The position numbers were made by a program, and so were the translations under genes. The notes below the pieces were generated by a model. The model ran no database searches and had not been told where the DNA came from. It saw nothing but the letters and a program-made list of their open reading frames with translations. 64,000 bases of DNA from Sarcomyxa edulis. Its lineage: Eukaryota > Basidiomycota > Agaricomycetes > Agaricales > Mycenaceae. Shown here in pieces: positions 33,622 to 45,615 of the stretch; the first letter of the stretch is position 1, and each line of letters opens with the position of its first letter. The stretch spans positions 744,001 to 808,000 of the forward strand of contig QUOL01000009.1 of NCBI GenBank assembly GCA_009761415.1. The letters are read 5' to 3'.

Positions 33622-34509
33622 TCAACAAGCCTTCACATACGCATTCCCGCTTCGAAATTGCTCAAAAAACATGTGCACCGCTTCATCTCTGGTGCAGACA
33701 AATGAAGCATGAACATTCCCTTTGACCCCATTGGTCAAAGCTTTCGCGGTCAGCCTGATAGACAACAAGGTCAGCACCACATCAAATCAACAAGATGAGA
33801 AGACATACCAACTGTCGAAAACCCCAATTTTCTTGCCTATAGTCACGATATACCACTTTCGAGTTCCGAGAGCATTGTGGGCAGGTGAGGGAATGACAAT
33901 GTCGTCGTTTGTAAGCCGGTATGCGGGAGGTGGAGTTTCGAGGCCAGCGGACTGCGTAATGGCCGAGTTCGAAGTTCCGACGGTGGGAGGCTGTGAGACG
34001 GTTACAATGGACGGTCCAGCGGTCGAACTGGACTGAAAATCGGCCGATTGAACGGTGGAATCGGACGGCGTGACGGTTAAGATGGGCTCATTGGTGGAAG
34101 GCGCGACTGCAGAGGTGGGCTGAGTGTCGGCGGCAATGGGATGAGCGACGACGGCAGTGGGCGAACTGGGCTGGGCATCAGAAGACTGGGGAACAGCTGT
34201 GGCAATGGGCTGCGCGGTTGAAGGCGGTCGCGCAATGGTTGAACCAGGCTGGGAGATGGTGGTCTCGATGACAGACGAGGACGGTAAGGTGGGAACAGAT
34301 GGCACAGAGGCCATGTCCGCATTTTGGTAGTAATGCGCATATGTAAGCTCTACCGCGAAGGCAACTAAACGAATGGCGAGTTCCAGGACGATGAAAAAGA
34401 CTTGAATCAAGACTGTCAGGAGCACGACGAACAGATCTTGGATGTTGGCATGCATTGGAGCTTCGAAAGCTTGATCTGGAATGTCGGGTGGAGGGGGTAG
34501 GTCAGTCAT
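33622..34509 (-). CDS. Membrane-anchored Cauli_VI / RNase H1 N-domain-like protein
   Basis: Complement(join(33622..33754,33809..34509)), 277 aa. There is a short N-terminus, one long hydrophobic stretch (FVVLLTVLIQVFFIVLELAI) likely to be a membrane anchor, a 120-residue Ser/Thr/Pro/Ala linker, and a C-terminal domain reading RKWYIVTIGKKIGVFDSW, joined over the intron to KALTNGVKGNVHASFV and YVKAC. The WYxVxxGxxxGxxxxW signature is that of the Cauli_VI (viroplasmin / RNase H1 N-terminal) domain, which binds RNA-DNA hybrids or double-stranded nucleic acid. The domain is small and stands alone, without a catalytic RNase H. Why a transposon carries it is unknown; it may be passenger cargo. Confidence 0.75.
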
Positions 34510-34714
34510 TGGTTTGAGTTCTGCTGAGAGCAGATTAGTCTAGCGTACAATACATCGAGCAAGATGCAGGCCTACCGTCCTTAGTGTGATGGGGAGAAGT
34601 GAAAAAATGAACCGCACGTGAGGGTCGCAATTTGTTTGGGGCAACAAGCGACTCGGAGAATATTAAGCGAACATCGGTGTCCAAACAGCTCACACGCACC
34701 GAATAACACGTCTC

Positions 34715-37412
34715 ATGGGTCGACCAGCGTGGGCTAACGAGAAACAGTGGCTCTGGCTCCAAGAGCAAGTCCCGAAGTATCTTGCTATCAAGGGTACTAA
34801 GCAAACTGGTATGTTCTGGCCTGCATATTTCGACGCATGGTCAGAACAGTGGCCTACGCCGTCACTCGATACAGTTGTTGGTACGTCGGAAGAAGCTGAG
34901 GAGGGTGAGGAGGGTACTGAGAAGGATGGCGGGGCTGCGAAAAAGAAGAAAAAGGCTACACCATTGACGGTGAAAGGGGTGAGCGAAATGCCAATACACA
35001 AGAACAAAATACTCACTGGGACAATGATATAGCGTTTGAAACAGTGGATCAACAATCATACTCGCGTCTCCTCTGGTGGAACGGGGCGGCCGAGGTTGCT
35101 GAACCTGTCTGGGAGAAAGAATGGGAAATGGCAGCCATATCAAGCCTACTCGCATCTCTACTACAAGTCGAAGAATCTTGGTGACATTATTGATAGGGGG
35201 TATCGCGAGTATCTGAAGGTCATCGCAGAGTCGCCCGAAGAGAAGGTCGAGACCATGTTTGCATATCGAAATCGTCGGTTGAAGGAGATGCTGGAAAGCG
35301 AGACGGAAGAAGTAAAAGCGGAGGTTGAAAAGCTGAGAGCGATAGCACCCTCAGTGTTGCAAGCAGAGGCGTTGGATCGAATGCTGTCGGAAGGGCAGGA
35401 TGGAGACGAAGACACAATTCGTTCTCTGCGGAGAAGGTCAGTGGATGAGAATTCGACGAGGGCATTTATTGGACTCACAATCATTCTCAGTAATATCTTA
35501 GCCTTGAGTCGAACAGCCCTTGGAACCCTCGAAGAAATACACCGACAGACCGGTATGATTGGGAACATGATCCTGGCGGGCGAGGATCCTGACAATCCTG
35601 GAACCATTGTCACCTTGCTGTAGGTTCTTTGTATCGAAATTGACTAGATCTAAGTAATGAGTTTGTTTAGTTTTCAGACCGGAAAAACGTCGAATGGCCA
35701 AAGATTCAAGGACGTGTACGCGCAGGATTGGGATGCGAATATCGAGAATCCCTTCCGAGCCTTCGCTCATCGTGTTTTGGGTAGGTCTTCTTGGTCTTAG
35801 GTATGATGATGATGAGAGCTGACACACAGCCGCGATAGTCGTGGAAGCCCGCGACCACGACAAACCGAAGGCGGCGAACGACTCAACCGGGAAGAAACAG
35901 ACAGAACCGAACACCTCTACCTCTACTCTTCCAGCCGTCCTGCCATCGACCAGCGATGACTCGTCTCATTCTGCCACAACAAAGGATTCGAGCGCGAGCA
36001 CCGAGCCTGCGAATGGCCGAGGAGATACTAATAAGGAGAACGAGCGGTCGAACGACAGGACTAGCACTGTGCAAAGAGGTCAACTGTCAGATTACGAGAG
36101 AATACAGCAGGAGAACATACGCAAAAACCAGGAACTATTCCATTCATTGGGTCTTGGTGATGCGTTGGCAAACCTTTTTGGCGATACACCCAAAAGGAGC
36201 ACACCGAGTAAAACGGACGATATGAACAGTGGGGAGGAGGAGGATGAGGCAGAGTGGCGCCCGGGTACTAGGCCTGCAAAAAGGAGTGCGGACATATCCC
36301 TGAGAGTATCGACGAGGTCAATGAGTGCTTCGAGCAACAGGGGAGGCGAGGACGAGGAAGGGACCGGCAGTGAACAGAACCTTGGAGAAGTTGGTGCTGG
36401 AAATGATGGAATCTCAGGTGGGGGTGGTGGAGAGATTGAGATCTTGGACGAAGGTGGCACGGAAAAGACTGTGAACACGGGTGAAGAGGTCAATGGTGAA
36501 GAGAGTGGAAAATCGAGTGAAGAGAGGGCCAGTGCCGAGAACGAGGGAAGTGGTGGCTCGAAGGTACAGGGTGATGATGGATCTCCCAATCCCGAGCCTG
36601 GCGCCATGAATATCGACCTGCCAGAAGGGACGTCAGACGAGCAGGGAGGGGGTACGAGAAACGTAGCTACGAAGGAGTCTGTCACGAAAGGGGGCTCACC
36701 TGATAATGACAGTACCAATGAGAACTCGGGCGCTGGGTCGCCTCACGAACAATCCCTTCCCGAAGAACAATCTCGCAACGAGCAGCAATCCCCCACGGAA
36801 ACAGCCCTTACTCCTCCGACAACGTCGACTGTCCCGACAAGCATCCCGCCTTGGGCTAAAAGGGCGCAAGAATACTTCAAGACCGTCTTCACTGGGGAAA
36901 TTCAGAATATCATCGGATTATGGAGCGAATTCGAAACCTTACTGGGTGTGTCTGATGGCAAACCTCGACTTCCCAACGACAGGCGACCCCCTGAGATTGC
37001 CCGCTGGATCCAACGACATCGAAGGTATGATAAACCGCCCGTTATCGAAAAACTCTCGGAGTACGGGGCAATCTGGCGTGTTTGGTGGAAGCTGCTGCAA
37101 CCCGAATGGCGAATTTTGGAGACGGTAGAATGGCCCTTGTCACGAGATATGCCTCAGAACGAGACCTGGTCGCTGCTGAGCTGCGGTGGATGTAACGGTT
37201 TTTTTTTGGTGATGATGAGCCTTTCGTGGTGGGTAAACGCCGCTTCGACCGAAGAAGATAGGAAAGAGAGTTTGTCCGCTTGCGAGGAGGTCAGCTGGGT
37301 ATTGGAAAGAATGGTGGAGTGCCTCAAAGAGAAGGGGTCGGGGGAGAAGGGAAAGAAACGTTTGGCTGTCGGAGACGCAGAAGGAGGGGGAAAACGAGGG
37401 GAAAAAAAGTAA
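34715..37412 (+). CDS. KDZ-element accessory protein, 847 aa
   Basis: Join(34715..34978,35033..35619,35671..35780,35830..37412), four exons, phases consistent. The N-terminus MGRPAWANEKQWLWLQEQ starts a compact helical domain of a type often seen in agaricomycete transposon neighbourhoods, followed by a Lys run (KKKKK), a long coiled-coil-like helix (VETMFAYRNRRLKEMLES...), and a low-complexity Ser/Gly/Glu/Asn region of about 300 residues. A folded C-terminal part carries PPWAKRAQEYFKTVF and IWRVWWKLLQPEWR. No enzyme motif is recognised. DNA binding or a transposition co-factor role is plausible from the basic N-terminus and its place in the element, but unproven. Confidence 0.7.
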
Positions 37413-37642
37413 GCTCACACTGTGGCACCTCCATCAATTGCCCATCTAACTTTTTCGCAGGGGGAAGCATTCTTAAGGCCGCATGCCGTACACACTCCTT
37501 TTTTGTTCGGTCCTCGTCCAGTTATTGTCGAATCGGGGTGCGTATATTGATGTACTTGCGAGTCTCGATAATAAAGCGGTGTGATTTCGAGAGGACAAAG
37601 GGATTACCCAAATAAGGAAATAAAGAAACATGTGGTCTGGGG

Positions 37643-38831
37643 CACGTGCTTCCGCGACGCGTAACGCGACTATCTCCTCGAAGTGAAATGCAAGTAAAAT
37701 GGCAAGTAAAAGCCACTTCCCAGAAGTGAAATCAAAGTGATACCCACAAGTAATATGCAAGTAAAATCCAGTGATTACCATTCTCCTAGTAAAACAAAAG
37801 TAGTACTCCAAGTATTACTATCTGTGAAAGCAAAGCTAAGTAATACTCACCAGTAATATGCAAGTAAAATCCAGTGATGGCCATTCTCCCAGTAAAACCA
37901 GAGTAAAACTCGGAGTATCACTATTTGTGAGAGGAAAGTTGAAGTGAAACCCACAAGTAATATTCAAGTAAAACCCAGTGATGATGATTTCCCCAGTAAA
38001 ACAAAAGTAATACCCACCAGTAATATGCAAGTAAAATCCAGTGATGACCATTTTCCTAGTAAAACAAAAGTAATACTCACCAGTAATATTCAAGTAAAAT
38101 CCAGTGATCACCATTCTCCTAGTAAAACAAAAGTAATACTCCAAGTATTACTATCTGTGAGAGCAAAGCTGAAGTAATACTCACCAGTAATATTCAAGTA
38201 AAATCCAGTGATCACCATTCTCCTAGTAAAACAAAAGTAATACTCCAAGTATTACTATCTGTGAGAGCAAAGCTGAAGTAATACTCACCAGTAATATTCA
38301 AGTAAAATCCAGTGATCACCATTCTCCTAGTAAAAAAAAAGTAATACTCCAAGTATTACTATCTGTGAGAGCAAAGCTGAAGTAATACTCACCAGTAATA
38401 TGCAAGTAAAATCCAGTGATGACCATTTTCCTAGTAAAACAAAAGTAATACCCACAAGTAATATGCAAGTAAAATCCAGTATATTATCATTCTCCCAGTA
38501 AAACCAAAGTAATACTTGAAGTATTACTCTGACCTGATCTACTGTCACCCTGCAAGTAAAAACAGAAGTAAAAAGCGAAGTAGTGCAGTGTGTATTGAAC
38601 TGAAGTGAAAAGAAGAGTAATATCCAAGTAATACTAGCTCAGTGCAAGCCAAACCCCCCAGCCTAGCAAACCAGTAAAGTAGAACCACAAGTAAAACTAG
38701 CAAGAAGTCGGACCACAAGTAAAACATGTAAGTACTACTTGAGTGTCAAGTAATACTACACTTGAAGTACAATTTTGTGGCCTTTTGAACACTTCACCTT
38801 TACCACACTTGTGGGGAAAAGTAATACTATA
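37643..38831 (-). repeat. Right long terminal inverted repeat
   Basis: Reverse complement of the left arm, almost base for base. It lacks one 63-bp part-unit that is present in the left arm near 28190-28255. The outer end is CTATA at 38831. Confidence 0.9.
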
Positions 38832-39643
38832 TTAGCTGGCATGACTCACGTCGTACTCGAACCAGTATTGCAAGCAATCTCCGAGACCCTACCCGGGCTT
38901 CGTACATTAACGCTACAACAAGCTGCAATTGATCCTGTGGTGAGTGGGATCGGATTTTTGAAGGTGTGACTCGACAATTTGATGAACTTTATCTTTAGCA
39001 TATCGTCCGTATTGTTACGTCGTCGAAAGCTCTCTTCCCTTGCCTGCAAAATCTGTTGCTCAACAGGTATGCGATCGTCCCCCCCTACGCATATCATCTG
39101 AAGTCAGCGAAGGAAACCTTCGAAAAGAAAGTCGTAAGGATTTTGGAGCAGGTCACCGACACCAGTCTCGGACTTTCGTTCGTGTGCTTTGGAGACGTAA
39201 AGTTGGTGAGGTATCTAGACGGAAGGTCCTGGTCGACGATGTTAGACCCCGATATGGCTACGTGGTGGAGCGAGGGGCTAGGACGTGTGAAACAGTCGCA
39301 GATAGAGAGAGACTACGACGTCAGAAGTTCCGGGTCAGGACTTCCCGTGTTGAACCCCTGGAGTGTTAGTTGAATGAAATAGGTGCGTTGTTTTGCTATT
39401 GTATATAGGTTTAGCCTGACGCCATATGTAGTACTAATTCCCGTGCACATATACCCAAGGACCACTGATATTTACAAAACCTTGTCTTGTACTGTAATAT
39501 TGCTACGACGTCTAGAACGCGCGCATTTCTTCCCGTGATGTCCGTACATCGAGTGTATAGTAATTCTATTCCCCGTATGTAAACGCTATCGCTGTCGGAA
39601 AGCCCGGCAACATAGTTCCCTTCAGACGGTACGCACCGGCACG

Positions 39644-40411
39644 ATGGCAGAAATACTCGACAACCTCACAGTGCCTTATAATGCCTTCAAAACGTCTCAA
39701 AGGCAGAAAAGCTACAAGTTAACGTGTGAGTGGTCTGCCTCGAAACCACACAGCCCTCGACGAGACGTAATAAAACGGTGTCAAGGCGTAGTCGTAGTTG
39801 GGGATCGGGGGATCGACTTGAGGACCGCACCACCAGTAAGAAGTCTCAATGCGCCAGCGCGGTCACGGATTGTTGCAAAGCAGAAACAACAATATGAATA
39901 TGCTGGCAATACCGCTCCCGTCACATGTGTCCCCACGTAATCTTCTCGACATTCGCGACATTTGGCATAAAAGTAGTGAAGGTTCGGGCATCCCAACCCA
40001 GTTAGGAGAGCCCACCGAGTCTCGTCGAAGCGACGTAGGTACCGGTTTTCCAGAACTCAAGTGCACGTCCGACCTGTTAGCTAGGGTTAGAAAAAAAAAT
40101 CTTCCAACTGGAACAAAATTTACCGCAGCTGCTGCCGATACGAGTGTACTGCGCGGATGCTTGTCGATTTTCCCGTCTTGATTAGATTGTCTGTGGATAG
40201 AAGGTGGTGGCCGATACACTAAGAACGAATGAAGATTGTAGTGGTCCGGTTGAACTGTAAGTGGAGCGTGAAGCGCACGGCGAGGATGTGACTGTCTGAC
40301 AGAATACTGGATACGTACCGCTGGATCCGCCCACAGAATGAAAGCATCCCGTTACTGTACTACGGTTACAGCAACTACAGACGTAGAGGCGAGCCCGCTC
40401 TCCATTCATAG
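39644..40411 (+). CDS. Hypothetical protein W
   Basis: The N-terminal exon reads MAEILDNLTVPYNAFKTSQR. The 3' half is well supported by two phase-consistent introns: NLPQLLPIR joined to KVVADTLRTNEDCSG, then PVEL joined to ILDTYRWIRPQNES and a stop at 40409-40411. The middle exons (39720-40090) were not resolved. No domain is recognised. The 270-bp gap before it (39374-39643) contains nothing that I can identify. Confidence 0.4.
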
Positions 40412-40560
40412 AGCCACTGGAATGCCTACATCTAAATCATTGACATACTAGACAACTTTGATGTAGGAAACGTACTAATGCGTATATATGGTCGGTAGGA
40501 CGAATATTGCGTCTATCTTCGATTGCATAGTCGCAGAAGCCTACGGATCCACGATTACTC

Positions 40561-40791
40561 TTGGGTGGTCAGTGTTCCAGGGATCTCGCAATGTGCTTAG
40601 AAGATCACGGAAGCAAGGGAGAAAACCGAGAGAACAGGAAACACAAATGCTTGGGAACGAGATCGTTTGTTGAGGATTGGTGGCGAGTTCGAACTTCGAA
40701 CGGACGACGAGAAACCTGCCTCAGTGCCTCCAACGTGTACGCGCGTCTTTCTCCGGATCACATGGACGAACTCAAGGCCCTGGGACAGTAA
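40561..40791 (+). CDS. Hypothetical protein X, 3' exon
   Basis: A 76-codon frame with protein-like composition ending LSPDHMDELKALGQ. It probably begins further upstream (an open frame starts at 40488), but the join is unclear. No domain is recognised. Confidence 0.3.
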   Translation: MGGQCSRDLAMCLEDHGSKGENRENRKHKCLGTRSFVEDWWRVRTSNGRRETCLSASNVYARLSPDHMDELKALGQ

Positions 40792-41279
40792 TACAACAGC
40801 ATACACTCTCTCTTCCTCAGACCAGTAGACCGCACGGCGCAGGCCCGCGTCGTGCGGTCTCGATTCTTCGGAGCTTAGTTGATCTCAGCGCCTTGGTACA
40901 CTCGTCATACGCAGACTTGGAGCACCACCGAGTTAAAGCGCCGTCCGGAGGGGATCATGAACCTCTGCGTGTATGCTGGTGTTTGATCGCGAATTCCCAG
41001 GTCGTTTTCTTGCTTTATTTTATATCCTCCTGTACACATACTCCTCGTAAAACTTGATTCGACAGACTTCTACGAGATGCATCTTCATCTCTACATCACC
41101 ATCAGGGCCTAACAGACCAAGGACAGCATCATCGGAGATAGCGTCTAGAACCGCACTTCATCGTGTCCGAACGACCCACTTCCTCCCGTCTGTGATGCAC
41201 TACCTCGTTCAACTCTGATCAAATCTATCTACCAACAGCTCGGCTAGAGTCAACGCTGTTCGATATATTTTTCGGCTTC

Positions 41280-42159
41280 AATCGAGAGCGTCCGCGGACC
41301 GTATCGTGTATCCGGGCGGCAAGCGCGTATCTTATATCCCTCTCGCCTGACGTCTCGCACCGTAACTTCGAATATGAAGTACTTGTTCTTTCGCTTCGAG
41401 ATCAATACAAATGCGATTTGGACGACGTCGCTTTGGTTTTGAGCCATACCAAAGCACAGCGTAAGAGGAAACTGATTCCACGCCCGGACGGGAGACTGAC
41501 ATATTCCGTCTGCTAGATCTTCTGCACGAGGAATTCTGGAAGCACCTGCAGTTCTTGTTGTGGGGGATGCAATTGTATGGAAGGCGTTTGATCCTGATGA
41601 GTCGGCGACAAAAACCTCCGTTACCGACGATTATGGCGACTAGCAACGACTATTTCGCAGGTACGATCAACTTGCTTCCTTGTTTACCGCTCGTCGTTCT
41701 AACCGTGATCGAAATGTCCTTACCAGCAACAATAATATGCGGTCTTCCAGGCTATTTCAGCTGTGCATCCTTTCTCTGTGGCGTCGACGGATGGAAGACG
41801 TCACAGACGAAATATCGACATTGGTCATGCGCTGGTCTGTGAGAATGCGCTACACGAATCCTAATATGACAGGAGGTATCGATCTCGGGGCTAAGAACGA
41901 CGGCTGGGACTCGTCGACCACAAAAGTATATGTTGCAGCCTGCCTGGGATAGTAACAGCGTCGCTCACAGTTACCAAGCAGATACGCCCAGCACTCTTAG
42001 TCAGTGGACGCCCGAACAGCAATACCCGGTGAACAAAACCATCGGAACTTCCCTAGACTCCTGCCCGACGGAACACGACTCTAAAAACGTATCCTGGCAG
42101 CGGGTAGCGCTGATTAGTCTGCTGCCCAAGACGGCGCGGGCGAATCTCCCGCTAATGTG
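41280..42159 (+). CDS. Unresolved gene Z
   Basis: Several protein-like segments on the plus strand: HRNFEYEVLVLSLRDQYK, then across a 57-bp GT-AG intron LLHEEFWKHLQFLLWG, then MEDVTDEISTLVMRWSVR and IDLGAKNDGWDSSTTK, then SVAHSYQADTPSTLSQW. Alternative frames are also open in places, so exon choice is uncertain. No domain is recognised. Confidence 0.3.
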
Positions 42160-43448
42160 AATGGACGGGTAAACTGGTTTGGCAACAGGCACATAACAGA
42201 TCGACCGTTTGTTTCTCAAATTCATCGCATTCACAAGGCAATACTGTCGTCCCGAGACACCTCAAGGCTACTGCAACATACGACTGGGCACAAGTGAGAT
42301 TACGCCTACTATATTCAATGCCTTACACCAAGAAATCGACGGCTTATACCCCTTTCACGAATCCCGAGTCGAACGCTCTGACGTCCGTTCCATCCCCTTC
42401 AATCTCCCTTTCTCACTTTGTTTCTGCATCTATTCTATCGTTCTCCTCCTTTCCCATAGGCGACGCGTGAGCTTCAACCAGCGGATCCAAAAGCAATCGA
42501 ACTCACTAATGAGACGGTTTACGCGCTGTTCCTGCGATTTTGGGGCACTCTCCCGCGAGACAGTAAACGCCCATCGCCAACCTCACCCGAACGACGTTCT
42601 TGCAAATGCGGCGGCGACGATAGCCGCGAAGGTACCAGAACCGGTAGCCTCGAATGCGACGACTGAGGATGCGATTTTGACAGAAGCTGGTAAGCCATTT
42701 TCTTCTGCCGCATTTGTAGCGGAGAACCAGCGCGTAGCACATTCTACTGACGGTTTAGCAACAGTTTCGCCTCGTAACATCGCTACGTACGTCGATTTTG
42801 TAGCTTGTGTGTTCGTGCACGAAATTCTGTGATGTTGGTTTGTAGGGACAGATGTCACGGCGCGCGACTCTCACATTCTGTCACGATCCCTCGTCGTTCA
42901 AGAGTCAAAAGCTAACGTCGGCTCCATTTCGCGTCGCTCGCCCTCCTTCCCCTTCACTCCTCGTTCAGTCCGCCACTCGGAAAACAGCCGTAACGTGCTC
43001 ATTAGGCGCGCACGTGAATATACATATGTTTGGCAAAGGCGTCTCGACAAAATTTACTACTCTCATATACACGCTTTTTGCTCTACAAAGATAGTCCGAT
43101 GTAGTTTCCCTTTTTTTGTACGGAAAGATCCAGGAAATAGTCCATCGAACACGTGATTCACTTCAATCCCGTTGGCGTACTCTTGAGTTCGGAGCACGAC
43201 TAGTCGTCAGAACACAAAGCGTGACTCAAATTGTCCTCGTACCCGGTTGTGCCGGAGTGTCCAGGCCTGCCCGGTAGGGCCATTCTATACCTCATGCCGA
43301 TAATAATAACATAGCCCAAAAGGATTTATTTATGCAATCAATCATTTCAAAAAAGGGACGAACTTTGGCTTCATCCCCAAGTTCCATCTTGTTCTTGGTG
43401 GTCCTCCTTCTTTCCTTGTACAATACCACGATACCCCCACGACTTTTC
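42160..43448. other. Mixed, mostly unassigned; possible edge of the left block
   Basis: A 207-codon plus frame at 42209-42832 includes an Ala-rich part, and an antisense frame at 42583-42858 is also open; neither is convincing. From about 43.1 kb onward base composition and gene style change to those of the right-hand region. CGACTAGTCG, a 10-bp palindrome, lies near 43196-43205. Confidence 0.3.
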
Positions 43449-45615
43449 ATGCTAATGAACTCGCGTAATCCGTATATCGCGTTGACGCCAGATGCTAGCC
43501 TTTTCACCATACCTGCCTCCACTACCAACGAACTTGAACTGGAAGCAAGTGGACCCTCATCCACGACTTTATCGTACCATGACAGACCCCAAAATGGACC
43601 TGTCGATCCTCCATCCAACAACGCACCTTACCAGCCATGGTGGCAACGGCTCTCTAGACGAATCTCTGGGATTCAAAACCAAAAGCTCATCGCGAATAAC
43701 ACTGGGCTGTTGTTGATAGCTGCAGCCCAGGCCTTTTTCTCTTGCATGAATGTCGCTGTGAAGAAATTGAATAGTCTGGATCCCCCGGTGCCTACGTTAC
43801 AGGTGAGTATGCCTATGTTCATTTCCAGCATGATGGATGGTACGACTGATTCAATGCAGCTTGTTGCAACCAGAATGGTGAGTACAATGCCTGTATATTC
43901 GAAAATCGTTGACGCGCTTTTCAGGGAATAACTTATCTGTGTTGCATGTCATACATGTGAGCTGTGATCTCATATCACCTTCTGTTCATCTTGTAACCCT
44001 CATCTTCTCTTTACAGGCTCTGGGCGAAAGTCCCGGATCCCTGGACGGGTCCTAAGGGTGTGCGATTGCTACTCGTTTGTATTCCTCTTTCGTCGTAAAA
44101 TTTTTTGAGTCCGACCTGCTATTAAACCGCTCTCATCACGACAGTTCTTTCGCGGATTTATCGGGTAAATATATTGTTGCTATCTCTATCATCACCAAAG
44201 GTCGACTTATTCTCTCTCTCTCAGATTTTTCGGTCTGTTTGGTATCTACTACTCACTACAGTATCTATCTCTATCCGACGCGACAGTCCTCACGTTCCTC
44301 GCTCCGTTGACTACAGCGGTAGCTGGATCTTTGATATTGAAAGAGACCTTCACGAAAAAGGAGGCTCTAGCTGGATGTAAGCAAGTTTCCTCCCATATTG
44401 CCCTTTCTTGCGAACGAGCTGAGTTTTGTCTAAGTGTTTGCTCTTTTCGGCGTAATCTTAATCGCTCGGCCTGTATTCTTATTCGGCCACCATTCTCACC
44501 AATCATCGCCCGATATCGTTTCAATCGATGATGGAGGCGTTATTGTAGCTGATTCGGCAGAGAAAGGTACACCTAGGGAGCGTCTTATTGCTGTGGGGTA
44601 TGTCTCATCATCGCTATTGCTCTTCATCGTGGTTTATTCGTCGTCGGGTCTACAGTGTGGCTCTGATTGGCGTATTGGGCGCTACGGGTGCTTGTGAGTA
44701 TCGTAATCAGCTTCGTGTACTTTTGGCTGTCTCGTTGACGCTCCCCATCTAGATACGTCCTTGCGAGCGATAGGCAAACGAGCGCATGCACTGCATTCTC
44801 TCACTTCATTCTCTATACAATCGGTGCTGGCTGCCAGTGTTGGGTGAGTTTTCATTCACACCTTGACTGTATCGGACTGTATCATTTTCCCTCGCTTCAT
44901 CGACTGGGCCATACTGATCCTTCAATAGGATGATCATAACGCGCGCACATATCGTCATTCCCACTAGATGGGACTGGCTAGGCCTGCTACTTATGATCGG
45001 AATCTTTGGGTTCATTGCTCAAGTGAGTCCCCGCCTTTTCGAACAACCTTTTGATGCCTGCCACTCACCGTTCCGTCACCTGTTAGTTCCTGCTGGCTAT
45101 GGGTCTTCAGCGTGAGACTGCTGGCCGAGGTACAATGGCTGTTTACACGCAGGTGATCTTCGCTACTGTCCTTGAGAAAATATTTTTCCATTCGACGCCA
45201 TCGGCATTGAGTGTCGTTGGAACCCTGATCATTGTTCTGTCCGCTGGGTATATTGCGGCGAGTGACAACCCATTTGTATGATGCTTTGCCACGGCTAATT
45301 CTCGGGGGGCTATATATGTAGGTGATGAAGGAGAATGGAAACGGCAAAGTGAATAACAAGAGCGCATCGTCGATTCCGGATCCTAGCTCAAGTACGAAAC
45401 CTGGCCATGTGGACGACGCGGACTTAGAGGAAGGGTTAACATTGTTAGACCACATGGGAGAGGGAGCTTCGGACGAACGTGATACAGCCTTGCCGTCGAA
45501 ATCCTCTCGTTCTCTGTCGATATCCGAGTCGTCTGCTGGCAGTTCCAGTGGTGTTAATTCTGTGGTCGAGCTAGAGTTACAGGAGATTGGGTCTGCACAG
45601 AAGGAGGAGGTGTAG
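43449..45615 (+). CDS. EamA/DMT transporter, SLC35G-like
   Basis: Multi-exon. After a cytosolic Ser/Pro-rich N-terminus, transmembrane segments follow: LIANNTGLLLIAAAQAFF...; FFGLFGIYYSLQYLSLSDAT and LAPLTTAVAGSLILKETFTK (the EamA repeat signature); GVILIARPVFLFG; GLLLMIGIFGFIAQV; TQVIFATVLEKIFF; and LSVVGTLIIVLSAGYIA. The C-terminal tail is acidic and Ser-rich (SKSSRSLSISESSAGS). The family comprises ten-helix membrane carriers of small solutes; the substrate is unknown for this branch. The start is 43449 or 43455; an upstream frame from 43332 looks untranslated. It is a typical host gene with 50-60-bp introns. Confidence 0.8.

Larger units (their letters stand above)
27654..38831. mobile_element. 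KDZ-superfamily DNA transposon, 11.2 kb
   Basis: Both ends read TATAGTATTACTTTTCCCC inward and continue as near-identical inverted repeats of about 1.2 kb. Flanks are CTAGCTAG (27646-27653) and TTAGCTGG (38832-38839), a 6-of-8 match consistent with an aged 8-bp target duplication, the length known for Zisupton-type elements. Cargo: a KDZ transposase, a Cauli_VI-domain membrane protein, and an 847-aa protein. The near identity of the arms suggests recent movement. Confidence 0.9.
26774..39373 (+). pseudogene. F-box/LRR-type gene split by a KDZ transposon
   Basis: The left part runs 26774-27653 and the right part about 38840-39373. An intron with acceptor at about 27012 joins the N-terminal exon (MSERNVDDLTSLDP...) to an F-box-like segment (VETLLDILEMSSAITITVVM) and leucine-rich sequence ending LSVRLKHDVVTSAS. 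After the insertion the right part continues THVVLEPVLQAISETLPGLR, then an intron, then HIVRIVTSSKALFPCLQ, ending at 39373. Splice sites in both halves are intact and the right half is open, so the break looks recent. The two half-frames are offset by one base across the putative 8-bp duplication, so simple excision would not restore it. The intact protein would probably have been a ubiquitin-ligase adaptor. Confidence 0.75.

Noticed and set aside
41250..41447. 65-codon minus-strand small protein
   Set aside because: A plus-strand frame with a good splice join to the next exon covers the same DNA and looks more convincing, although neither is certain.
1..43300. Endogenous giant virus
   Set aside because: RNR, a kinase and a Rep-helicase alone do not prove it. 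No major capsid, packaging ATPase or B-family polymerase was seen, and the genes are full of introns. Kept only as a hypothesis.
1..43300. Starship-type giant element
   Set aside because: No tyrosine-recombinase (DUF3435) captain gene was seen, and these elements are known from Pezizomycotina rather than mushrooms.
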